From a virus: DNA of 44,051 nucleotides. This document shows positions 6,036 through 13,205 of this stretch, piece after piece; within the stretch, counting starts at the first letter, position 1; every line of letters starts with the position of its first letter. The notes under the pieces were generated by a model that saw only the letters and a program-made list of their open reading frames with translations, had not been told where the DNA came from and ran no database searches. The translations under genes were made by a program, and so were the position numbers. The stretch is from IMG/VR virus record IMGVR_UViG_3300031576_000110, positions 1 to 44,051 of that record; one strand, 5' to 3'.

Positions 6036-7324
6036 TGATTAATGCTAGCAACTCTGGCGTACATGTACATACTGCTACTTCCGTGCTGGTGCAACTGTTT
6101 TGTGTCAAATGCCAAGAGATATGCACCCATCAGACCGGGTTCGATGATTACGTATGGTGCCAGCGATGTCAGACAGTATGGGATGTTGACGAGATACCTG
6201 TATCCGATATGTATGCGGACGGGGTAGACCTTGCATGGATAGAGACATACCTTACCAAGCATGACGCAAGGAGTGTGAGTGCCACATTCCAGACTTATTG
6301 CTCTGAATGTAAAAAGCAGACCACCCACCATATCTCCGTATACTCTAGCTTGCCAGTGTGCTCCGAGTGCAAGTACTTGAACGTGACTGCTGACCTAATC
6401 AAGACAGATACCAGTCCTATGGTTAGGCCCGGCCCCAATTACGCTGGTACAATATACGGCAATAAGCTATGCATCCACTGGCGGGATATAGTATCCATCG
6501 GTGACTACTATGTCACAGTGTCGGCTTCATATGATAGACTGAGGGGCAGACAACTAGAGCGGGCCGACCCCGACTACGGTGTGTATCTCTCCATCTATGG
6601 CTGGCAATCCAATGTGATGGTAACACCCGGTTTCCCTACTACAGTACCAAATAACGAAGATTATCCTATGTTGTTCTTTGAATGGGATGATGGGGCAGCA
6701 CCAAGAAATCCAGCAACAGAGGCCCTCGTTACGTGGCTCGTAGCCCAGATTCAGGCCGGTAAGATTATCGACATTGGTTGCATGGGTTCACATGGTAGAA
6801 CAGGCACTCTCTTAGCTCTACTTATCCTAGAGATAGAGGGGGGGACAGCCAAGGAGGCTATTGACAAGGTGCGTTCTCGTCACTGCGTTGAGTGTATTGA
6901 GACATACCGACAGGAGTGTTTCATCTTCAACTGGAACCACGAGCCATCTCCTGCCCCCGAACATAACCCGACTACAACATACAAACTACCGCTAGATAAA
7001 AGCAACTCCAAGTTTAAGTATGCTAATCGAACAGAGAAGAAAGCAGCAAAACGGAGGCGTCGGGATAACCGACAGAAATTTCGGGAGCAAGTTGAGGAAG
7101 CTCGGGCCGTGGCTAAGGAACAAGGTATCACGTGGGTAACGTATCGAGACAACGTATTCGAGAACCCGTGTTCTTTCTGGGAATGTAACGAGTGTGCAGC
7201 AATAGTGAAGGCAGCATATGTTGTAACCACTTTTCCATATAAGCGGTTCTGTAACAACTGCAAGCGGATGCAAATACACCAAAGGCCTATTTGTCTAAGC
7301 GAGGAGGGTGAAGATGCCAGCTAA
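6035..7324 (+). CDS. Dual-specificity/tyrosine-phosphatase-like protein flanked by zinc fingers
   Basis: 429 residues. The central motif IGCMGSHGRTGT has the CX5R signature of cysteine phosphatases (Cys249, Arg255), preceded by a beta strand and followed by a helix (LLALLILEIEGGTAKEAI), as in that fold. The N-terminal part has FCVKCQEICTH and WCQRCQ, and YCSECKKQTTHH with VCSECK. The C-terminus adds FWECNECAAI and FCNNCKRM, so zinc ribbons lie on both sides. A very basic helix (KKAAKRRRRDNRQKFR) precedes the last ribbon. It might dephosphorylate protein, RNA or nucleotide; the substrate is unknown. It ends overlapping the next gene. Confidence 0.75.
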   Translation: MINASNSGVHVHTATSVLVQLFCVKCQEICTHQTGFDDYVWCQRCQTVWDVDEIPVSDMYADGVDLAWIETYLTKHDARSVSATFQTYCSECKKQTTHHISVYSSLPVCSECKYLNVTADLIKTDTSPMVRPGPNYAGTIYGNKLCIHWRDIVSIGDYYVTVSASYDRLRGRQLERADPDYGVYLSIYGWQSNVMVTPGFPTTVPNNEDYPMLFFEWDDGAAPRNPATEALVTWLVAQIQAGKIIDIGCMGSHGRTGTLLALLILEIEGGTAKEAIDKVRSRHCVECIETYRQECFIFNWNHEPSPAPEHNPTTTYKLPLDKSNSKFKYANRTEKKAAKRRRRDNRQKFREQVEEARAVAKEQGITWVTYRDNVFENPCSFWECNECAAIVKAAYVVTTFPYKRFCNNCKRMQIHQRPICLSEEGEDAS

Positions 7325-7844
7325 GAAGACGAAGAAAGGGGCCAACAGGCTGAGATTACCGCATATGCCCAAGGAGAAACCTGCCCTCGACTATATCGTC
7401 AGAGCTATCCACTTATGTCGGATTGCTCTGCCAAACCACCCGGGTATGCGGCATATGCAGAAACTGTTGCTAGATACGGAAGACGCAACACGTTCTTATC
7501 AACGCGGGCAGCTCTCTAGCTGGCAGCTCGATAACTTACGGACAAGGATGGATATATTTGAAAGCGAGAAAGCCCTTGCTGAGTCATCCAACAAGAAACC
7601 CGTGGGAAAATCTAAGTCCAAGGATAGCCGAACCAAGAGCGTGTCAGGTGGAAGCTCTGAAGGCTCTCTACTCTTCCCCAATACTAAGTCGGCTCAGCCT
7701 ACTGGAAGCTCCGGTGGGAGTGGGGAAATCCGCTATAGCCCTGGCTTTGAGTCGAGTATTAGGAGAGGTTTCTTCTTTAAGCAACTCAGCGCCCTTGTCG
7801 CTAATCATTACCGCAACGCTATCCTTGCAAGACCAGTACGATAG
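7314..7844 (+). CDS. Hypothetical basic protein overlapping the helicase start
   Basis: 176 residues from ATG 7314, preceded by GAGGAGGG (a GTG at 7308 is the alternative). The first 90 residues are coherent and helical (MPAKKTKKGANRLRLPHMPK, then LDYIVRAIHLCRIALPNHPG). After about residue 95 the protein becomes Ser/Gly/Lys-rich. That second half lies entirely within the first 287 bases of the helicase, in another frame. Either the tail is disordered and dual-coded, or translation of this long tail is incidental. Function unknown. Confidence 0.6.
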   Translation: MPAKKTKKGANRLRLPHMPKEKPALDYIVRAIHLCRIALPNHPGMRHMQKLLLDTEDATRSYQRGQLSSWQLDNLRTRMDIFESEKALAESSNKKPVGKSKSKDSRTKSVSGGSSEGSLLFPNTKSAQPTGSSGGSGEIRYSPGFESSIRRGFFFKQLSALVANHYRNAILARPVR

Positions 7845-9111
7845 GGACTTTCCGGAAGTGGTGACCCTCCGAGGAAAGAACAACTTTTCCTGCCTGCTAG
7901 GCGAAAGACTAACACCGGCTGAGGCCCCATGCACCCTCGACCCGACCATTGAATGTGGCTCAGACTACTATGAGCAGGAGAGACAGTATACACAAGCATC
8001 TGAGGTTGTTACCAACTATAGCCTGTACCTTGCAGAATTACTACGTGGAAGACGATGGATTGACCGCCGTCCCCACCTTCTTGTGTGTGACGAAGGGCAC
8101 CGGCTACTTGATTTTCTCACAGAAGCGGAAGCTGTAAGTTTAGACATGGACTTAGCCGGGCGGCTCGGTTACCCGCAAGCCAACCTGCTATCTATAGGTG
8201 AAGCTAAGGCATGGGCCAAACAGAACATTAAGGAGGTTACTAATCGGGCAGATGCGCTCGTCTGGGCTCGTTCAACACAGGCACGGGATGCTGTGCGCTT
8301 AGCCAGACAGTGTGAAGCCATAGTCCAACCGCTTGGCACACTCGTGCCGGTTAAGACAGGGAACTACTTCAAGGCGGTGCCCATATGGCCGAAGGAGTCA
8401 GCCGAGAAGTTGCTTACGTCATGTGACTATCTACTGGTTATGTCCGCTACTCTATGGGGCGGAAAGTTCTTTGCCGACCTAATGGGCTACACCGGATTGT
8501 ATAACTACATTAGCATACCAAGCCAGTTCCCAACGGAGAATTGGCCCATATTCTATCGGCCAGTACGCAAGATGAATCAGAAGTCTAGCATAGAAGACTG
8601 GAAAGCAATAGCCGATGAGTGTCACCTTATAATGCACTCACGAGATGAGAAAGGAGTAATCCATGTCAGTAGTTACAAGCAGGTTGATATCCTTGGGCAA
8701 TACCTTAGAGCTTGCAGTGATTGCCGAGCAAGACTTACCCTACCTAGACTTGGGGAGCGCCGGGCTGAGACCCTTAGGAGATATCGTGCGCATCCCCGAA
8801 GCTGGATTATTCATCCAGGCATTGGAGAGGGGGAGTCCTTTGACGACGACCAGTGCCGAGTTCAAGTCATTGCCAAACTGCGCTACCCAGACCTTGGCGA
8901 CCCAGTGGTTAAACTTCGCGCTCAGGATAAAGGGATTGGAACGGCTTATTACTTTAACTCAACAGCAGCTTACACTGCTCAAACAGCAGGCCGAGGAATG
9001 CGGAGTGCTGAGGACTACTGCGACACCTTCATCCTTGACGGGAGTTTCGGAGCCCTCTACGATAGAAACCGAGATGCCTTCCCCCGTTGGTTTCAAGACC
9101 AATTACGATAG
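7558..9111 (+). CDS. DinG/XPD-type superfamily 2 DNA helicase
   Basis: 517 residues. An N-terminal Q-motif-like PRACQVEAL is followed by Walker A APVGVGKS (51-58), DEGH box Asp178-His181, VMSATL (motif III), and motif VI QTAGRGMR (475-482). These are the order and shape of DinG/Rad3 helicases. Cys are present between motifs I and II (NNFSCLLG, APCTLDPTIEC) but no clear four-Cys Fe-S set. The TTG start at 7558 has AAGGA upstream and cannot be moved far downstream without losing the Q-motif region. It presumably unwinds DNA in replication or recombination with the nearby polymerase and nucleases. Confidence 0.88.
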   Translation: MKARKPLLSHPTRNPWENLSPRIAEPRACQVEALKALYSSPILSRLSLLEAPVGVGKSAIALALSRVLGEVSSLSNSAPLSLIITATLSLQDQYDRDFPEVVTLRGKNNFSCLLGERLTPAEAPCTLDPTIECGSDYYEQERQYTQASEVVTNYSLYLAELLRGRRWIDRRPHLLVCDEGHRLLDFLTEAEAVSLDMDLAGRLGYPQANLLSIGEAKAWAKQNIKEVTNRADALVWARSTQARDAVRLARQCEAIVQPLGTLVPVKTGNYFKAVPIWPKESAEKLLTSCDYLLVMSATLWGGKFFADLMGYTGLYNYISIPSQFPTENWPIFYRPVRKMNQKSSIEDWKAIADECHLIMHSRDEKGVIHVSSYKQVDILGQYLRACSDCRARLTLPRLGERRAETLRRYRAHPRSWIIHPGIGEGESFDDDQCRVQVIAKLRYPDLGDPVVKLRAQDKGIGTAYYFNSTAAYTAQTAGRGMRSAEDYCDTFILDGSFGALYDRNRDAFPRWFQDQLR

Positions 9112-9142
9112 CGGAGAAGGGGTGGGAGGAGGAACTGAATAA
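8663..9142 (+). CDS. Possible nested gene inside the helicase
   Basis: A 159-codon frame in +1 relative to the helicase, with ATG 8663 preceded by AAGGAG at six bases. It covers the last 449 bases of the helicase and 31 beyond. It contains a plausible helix (LERLITLTQQQLTLLKQQ) but no recognised family. Long out-of-frame openings can arise by chance in this codon use, so the ribosome-binding site is the main argument for it. Confidence 0.25.
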   Translation: MSVVTSRLISLGNTLELAVIAEQDLPYLDLGSAGLRPLGDIVRIPEAGLFIQALERGSPLTTTSAEFKSLPNCATQTLATQWLNFALRIKGLERLITLTQQQLTLLKQQAEECGVLRTTATPSSLTGVSEPSTIETEMPSPVGFKTNYDSGEGVGGGTE

Positions 9143-9194
9143 GTGGGAACGTCGCGAAAAGAAGAAGCACAAGCAGCGCTTCGGAGAGTATTAA
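9087..9194 (+). CDS. 35-residue charged peptide (candidate)
   Basis: From TTG 9087 the frame gives a strongly charged helix (AEKGWEEELNKWERREKKKH) ending QRFGEY. It overlaps the helicase end. Its stop falls at the base of the hairpin at 9193-9215. Amino-acid composition looks protein-like, but the start is weak. Confidence 0.35.
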   Translation: MVSRPITIAEKGWEEELNKWERREKKKHKQRFGEY

Positions 9195-9215
9195 GTAAGC
9201 CCCCTCCGCTTACTT
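9193..9215. terminator. Short hairpin between helicase and HNH genes
   Basis: AAGTAAG/CTTACTT 7-bp stem with a nine-base C-rich loop. There is no T-run on the plus strand, so it is at best a weak terminator. On the minus strand it would sit at the very 5' end of the RNA made from the promoter at 9224-9252. Confidence 0.4.
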
Positions 9216-9223
9216 CTAAGCTT

Positions 9224-9252
9224 AGTATACCACATCTGAAAGGATTTGTCAA
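9224..9252 (-). promoter_or_regulatory. Antisense (leftward) promoter within the rightward block
   Basis: On the minus strand TTGACA (9252-9247), 17-base spacer, TATACT (9229-9224), with extended -10 TGG. It points back into the helicase gene, where no minus-strand gene is supported, so it would make an antisense or regulatory RNA. Confidence 0.75.
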
Positions 9253-9387
9253 GTGTTTAACGAGTGGCTGCTAGCAATATTCCGGGCTACGTTCTTTCCT
9301 ATACTATACTGGTACGAGCAACCAGCGACAACAGTATGGAAATCAGACAGGCAGATTACCGAGGAGGAAGATGTTCCCTTGGCTTAA
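9253..9387 (+). CDS. 44-residue membrane peptide
   Basis: GTG 9253 with AAGGA eight bases upstream. The sequence MFNEWLLAIFRATFFPILYW forms one probable membrane segment, followed by a short polar tail ending TEEEDVPLA. It overlaps the HNH gene start by 17 bases, and its codons carry the HNH ribosome-binding site. Function unknown. Confidence 0.5.
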   Translation: MFNEWLLAIFRATFFPILYWYEQPATTVWKSDRQITEEEDVPLA

Positions 9388-9817
9388 TCTTCCCGCTCGC
9401 CCAGAATATCTTTACGAAAAATTTGCTACGACGGATGATGGTTGTGTTGTCTGGTTGGGGGGTATGGACAAGGATGGATATGGGCTTATGGCCTCTTATA
9501 AGAAAACACGATTTAACTGGCGGACACACCGGCTTGCTCTAGCTCTTCATTACAATGCCTTAATTCCTTCGCATGTTCTTGTCCGGCATACATGCAGCAA
9601 CGCAGGCTGCGGTTACTTCGGCCATCTTCTGCTTGGTCAGGCTCAAGATAACCACGACGACTATACAACCCAAAATCCTATCTGTAAACAGCATCATCCG
9701 ATTAAGGACGAGCATTGGACACCTTATGTGAATTCAAACAGACGCTCCTTAAAGCGATACCGTTACTGCGACGCTTGCCAACCAATACTTATCGCGCTTA
9801 AAGCCAACTGGCGATGA
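9371..9817 (+). CDS. HNH endonuclease
   Basis: 148 residues. The segment GCVVWLGGMDKDGYG, then HVLVRHTCSNAGCGYFGHLL, then LGQAQDNHDDY, follows the phage HNH pattern, with His/Asn/His candidates in RHTCSN and GHLLLG. A C-terminal CKQHH and YCDACQ add Cys/His that could bind a structural zinc. ATG 9371 follows GAGGAGG. Such genes are often free-standing homing nucleases; it sits directly upstream of the polymerase with a four-base overlap. It might nick an intronless relative's polymerase locus, but the target is unknown. Confidence 0.8.
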   Translation: MFPWLNLPARPEYLYEKFATTDDGCVVWLGGMDKDGYGLMASYKKTRFNWRTHRLALALHYNALIPSHVLVRHTCSNAGCGYFGHLLLGQAQDNHDDYTTQNPICKQHHPIKDEHWTPYVNSNRRSLKRYRYCDACQPILIALKANWR

Positions 9818-11976
9818 CTGAACTCTTAACAGACATAGCCAAGACAATCAAGAAGGATGGAGGTGTGCCGGGCGAGGCGCGGTTCTATAACCAGAGTGCT
9901 GCCCTTGTCCAAGGAGAATGTCTAGTATTTATTGGTGAGGCACCGGGCCCAACGGAAGTTATGCGAGGCAGACCATTTGTTGGGGATGCGGGCAAGGTAC
10001 TCGACGGACTATGCCAAGAGGCGGGGATAACTGCTGCATATATCACCAATATCTGCAAACACTTCCCCGGTAGGGACAAGGACGGTAAGATAAAAGCGCC
10101 GACTGTCGAGGAGTCTGCCCGCTGGCAACCGTATCTTGCTGAGGAACTGGCTATACTCCAGCCGAAGACAGTCATACTCCTCGGTGTTGCCGCCTGCAAG
10201 TGGGCCTTCCCCGGCGTGTGGAAGCTAGGCAGTATCGTCGGCACCAAGGTGCACATCAACGGCATAGACTACATTGCAGCGTGGCATCCGGCCAGCTTCC
10301 TATATAACCAAGGCAAAGCTAGCAATACTAAGAAGATGAACCAAGAAAGGCGGATATTTAAGGATGCTATTACCAGCGAAGGAATTAGTTACCCGTTCCA
10401 TCTGGTCTCTCCCAACCGACGAAGTGGACGAATATACCTTGACATTGAAACGGAGGGGTCAACCGATATTCAGACGGCACTCATACACGAGTGGGCGTAC
10501 ACAAGTGACGAGTCCGAAGAGGCTACGCTCTGCTTCGATAGGTCTGTACTCCCTCCACGACCCGACTCAGTGGTATTTCACAACGCTATGTTCGACTATC
10601 CAATACTGTGTCGGCAAGACCCGGCGTGGTATGGTGTTACCGATATCCATGATTCGATGGTTCTTGCGTACACTCAGGGGTACGAAGACCTCAGTCTTAA
10701 GGGACTCAGTAATCAACTATTCGGGGTCAAAGTCTACGACTACTCCCAACGAGGAGAGTGTGGTGCTGAAATCTACAATGCCCAAGATGTCTTCCTTACC
10801 CGCAGACTTTTTACCCACTTACTACCAATGTCTGACGGCATTGCGTACGATATTGACCGACGACTTATTCCGCTACTTACTCGTGCAAGCCTTGAAGGAG
10901 GATACTTTATTGATAAAAAACGGCTCGAAGCGGTAATAGATCAGACTGAGGAGGAGAAGGCCAACTTAGAGTTTATGTTCCAGTCCCGATATAACGGTAT
11001 CAATATGGGTAGTTCAGCCCAACTTCTTGACGTGTTCCCGACTAAAGATACTACGGCTGATACCCTCAAGAAACTTGGGACGATGGATGCAGAGATTATT
11101 CTACGTTGGCGGGGGTTGAACACTGACCTAACCCGCTACCTATATCCCTGCCGTGACTTGAAGCGGCTGACTGGCAAGTACCGGCTCACATCAGGTGGGG
11201 ATAAGTACGGCGGAGATGACGAGGGGGGTACTAGGACAGGGCGGTTGTCAAGCTACGACCGCAACCTGCAGAACCTAGACCCTATCCTCCAAGCCTGCCT
11301 ACACGCTCCTAACAAGATGGAGCTACTAGCCCTCGACTATTCCCAAATAGAGCTACGAGTAGCAGCAGAGATTAGCCAAGACCCCTTCTTGCTTAGTGTT
11401 ATTAGGGAAGGCCGGGATATACATGCCGAAACGCAGGCGTTCCTTGCTGGATATGGCATCAATCTTAGTCGCGGTAATATCAAGCCTATCACCTTTTCAA
11501 TTCTGTACCTCGCTGGAGAAGGCCGTGTCTCACAACTTGTTGGCAATAGAGATGTTGCGGCGCTTATATATTCAAGACTGCGCGAACTATACGCGGGCTT
11601 CTTTGCGTGGGCGGAGCACCATTGGCAGGAAGTACAGCGCACGGGGCTGAGCATCAGCCTAGACCCATACCGTCACAGGCGCTTTATCCACACGTACAAC
11701 AACAAGGATGCCAAGAAGCAGGCAGCTAATCATCCGGTTCAGTCGGGGGCCGGATATATAACGAAGGAAGCAATGGCTGGCATTGGCCATGAGCCTGGAG
11801 TCCGGGAGTTCGTAAACCAAGTTCACGATGAGCTACATTACTTTATACAGAAAGGAGATAAGGCCACCCAGAAGTACGTATACGAAGCAATGATGGATAT
11901 TGGCAACACACGACTACCGACAATCGGGGTTGAGGTCAATGTTGAATGCAGTAGGTACTGGCAACCAAAGCTATAG
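9814..11976 (+). CDS. Uracil-glycosylase-like / 3'-5' exonuclease / DNA polymerase A fusion
   Basis: 720 residues with three parts. Residues 1 to about 180 match the family 4-like uracil-DNA glycosylase superfamily (GEAPGPTE 41-48, GRPFVGDAG, HPASF from His158) but lack the usual Fe-S cysteine set. Residues ~205-330 are a DEDDy exonuclease (Asp210, Glu212, FHNAMFDY, Tyr321-Asp325). From ~340 it is family A polymerase. Motif A LALDYSQIELR has catalytic Asp508, motif B is RGNIKPITFSILY, and motif C is VHDE (670-673). This is the phage replicative polymerase. SPO1-type phages are known to pair such domains, so the fusion is unusual but not unique. Confidence 0.93.
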   Translation: MTELLTDIAKTIKKDGGVPGEARFYNQSAALVQGECLVFIGEAPGPTEVMRGRPFVGDAGKVLDGLCQEAGITAAYITNICKHFPGRDKDGKIKAPTVEESARWQPYLAEELAILQPKTVILLGVAACKWAFPGVWKLGSIVGTKVHINGIDYIAAWHPASFLYNQGKASNTKKMNQERRIFKDAITSEGISYPFHLVSPNRRSGRIYLDIETEGSTDIQTALIHEWAYTSDESEEATLCFDRSVLPPRPDSVVFHNAMFDYPILCRQDPAWYGVTDIHDSMVLAYTQGYEDLSLKGLSNQLFGVKVYDYSQRGECGAEIYNAQDVFLTRRLFTHLLPMSDGIAYDIDRRLIPLLTRASLEGGYFIDKKRLEAVIDQTEEEKANLEFMFQSRYNGINMGSSAQLLDVFPTKDTTADTLKKLGTMDAEIILRWRGLNTDLTRYLYPCRDLKRLTGKYRLTSGGDKYGGDDEGGTRTGRLSSYDRNLQNLDPILQACLHAPNKMELLALDYSQIELRVAAEISQDPFLLSVIREGRDIHAETQAFLAGYGINLSRGNIKPITFSILYLAGEGRVSQLVGNRDVAALIYSRLRELYAGFFAWAEHHWQEVQRTGLSISLDPYRHRRFIHTYNNKDAKKQAANHPVQSGAGYITKEAMAGIGHEPGVREFVNQVHDELHYFIQKGDKATQKYVYEAMMDIGNTRLPTIGVEVNVECSRYWQPKL

Positions 11977-11998
11977 TAGCGGTAGGCTAGAACAAAAC

Positions 11999-12027
11999 TT
12001 GACAACTTTTGCCGAGTATGATACAAT
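11999..12027 (+). promoter_or_regulatory. Rightward promoter of the recombination/ClpP operon
   Basis: TTGACA (11999-12004), 17-base spacer, TACAAT (12022-12027), extended -10 TGA. The leader contains a small AGCGC/GCGCT hairpin just upstream of the AAGGAG of the first gene. Confidence 0.9.
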
Positions 12028-12070
12028 AAAAGTAGGAGAACAGCGCCAGGTTGCGCTAAAAAGGAGTGTT

Positions 12071-12259
12071 ATGCCTAAGTATTCCGCCGTTCTTACACAG
12101 ACTATTTATGACGTGGTAGAACTTGAAGCCGAGAATCTAGGTGAAGCGTGGGATAAGGCCGAAGAGTTGACCCAGACATATGTATTTTCGGGCTTTTCTC
12201 AGTATATCGAGAATGAAGTTACTGAGGTCGTGAAAATAAAGGAGGATATTAGTGGCTAA
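12071..12259 (+). CDS. Small acidic DpnD/PcfM-like protein 1
   Basis: 62 residues: MPKYSAVLTQTIYDVVELEA, then GEAWDKAEEL. This is the strand-strand-helix pattern of the DpnD/PcfM small proteins, whose function is unclear. ATG 12071 has AAGGAG seven bases upstream, so I did not use the longer frame. It is the first gene after the promoter at 11999 and overlaps the next, similar, gene by eight bases. Confidence 0.75.
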   Translation: MPKYSAVLTQTIYDVVELEAENLGEAWDKAEELTQTYVFSGFSQYIENEVTEVVKIKEDISG

Positions 12260-12461
12260 GTTCAGCGTTGAAGTCACACTCGAAAGCAGCTTCGAGGTAG
12301 AGGTAGAAGCCCATACAGTAGAGGAGGCCGAGTTTGAAGTAAGCGACCGAGTAAGCGCACTCCTAGAAGCCCTAGGAGCAGAGTTCTCTAGTAATATGCA
12401 TCTCCTGGTAGATGCCTTCGAGATAACGGAAGAAAAAGGAGAGATTATTAATGACCTATAA
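12252..12461 (+). CDS. Small acidic DpnD/PcfM-like protein 2
   Basis: 69 residues from GTG 12252 with AAGGAGG upstream. MAKFSVEVTLESSFEVEVEA, then HTVEEAEFEV, parallels the preceding gene (same M-K-[YF]-S start and VE.EA....EA pattern), so the two look like a tandem duplication. Strongly acidic. It overlaps the next gene by 11 bases. Confidence 0.7.
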   Translation: MAKFSVEVTLESSFEVEVEAHTVEEAEFEVSDRVSALLEALGAEFSSNMHLLVDAFEITEEKGEIINDL

Positions 12462-13194
12462 TCCATTGTCAGCGCCAGCCAAGAAAGAATTCCCGAAGCG
12501 GAACATCGCTCGGTGCACCAAGAACGAGATTGGTGACATGCCGCTCGTGCTCAAGGAAGCATCGGGTATCTCGGCCAGTGAGGAGATATCTTACTGGTCA
12601 ATGGAGTATGACTGCCTTGACGTTAGATTCGGTGGGGAATTTGGTAAGGTGTACTTCGGCTCCAAGCTATATGACAAGAATGGCGACCAGCTTGACGCAA
12701 CACAGCGACCGGCTGTGAACGCTCAGGCATTCGCTGGCCTTGGTATCGTTGTGTTCCCAGAGGCACCAGACTATGACGAGTCCGCTGTTATCGGCAACGT
12801 CTTCGAGCTTGAGCGGGTGAAATTTCCCCCGAGTGAGAAGGCCAACACCGCGATTCCTTTGGCCGTCCTCGGCCCTGATTTTGTGGTGGCCGAGGAAGAC
12901 ATTAAGGACTTCGATGGGGGTAACGGCGCTGGTACTTCTCAGGTTACGGCTAGCCCTATGACCTCTGAGATTACCGAGAGTCCAGAATTGACAGCCCAGC
13001 TTGTAGAAATCCTCGACGGTGTTGAGCCTACAAAGCAGGCAGTTCGGGCAGCCCTTTTCGAAGTTGGCTTCGGCGCTGGCATGACCTTTGGCGGCGCAGG
13101 ACTCAACGGCCTAGCTATCTCAGGCAAGCTTGTTGCTGCCCTTGAGGAAGCGGGCCTTATCGTCATAATCGACGGTGTAATCACACCGGCGTAG
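12451..13194 (+). CDS. Hypothetical replication/recombination accessory protein
   Basis: 247 residues, family not recognised. The N-terminal 140 residues contain beta-rich segments (YDCLDVRFGGEFGKVYFGSK). A Gly/Asp/Ser linker follows (DFDGGNGAGTSQ), then a C-terminal domain from about residue 165 (LTAQLVEILDGVEPTKQAV) that reads as a small helical/winged-helix fold. It precedes ClpP, a Cas4-like nuclease and a Sak4-like ATPase in one operon, which would suit a single-strand-DNA-binding or loading role, but this is inference only. Confidence 0.65.
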   Translation: MTYNPLSAPAKKEFPKRNIARCTKNEIGDMPLVLKEASGISASEEISYWSMEYDCLDVRFGGEFGKVYFGSKLYDKNGDQLDATQRPAVNAQAFAGLGIVVFPEAPDYDESAVIGNVFELERVKFPPSEKANTAIPLAVLGPDFVVAEEDIKDFDGGNGAGTSQVTASPMTSEITESPELTAQLVEILDGVEPTKQAVRAALFEVGFGAGMTFGGAGLNGLAISGKLVAALEEAGLIVIIDGVITPA

Positions 13195-13205
13195 CAAGGA
13201 GAACT

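Noticed and set aside
9264-9542. 92-codon frame overlapping the HNH gene
   Set aside because: Out of frame with clear HNH motifs and without a ribosome-binding site; the 44-residue frame at 9253 fits better.
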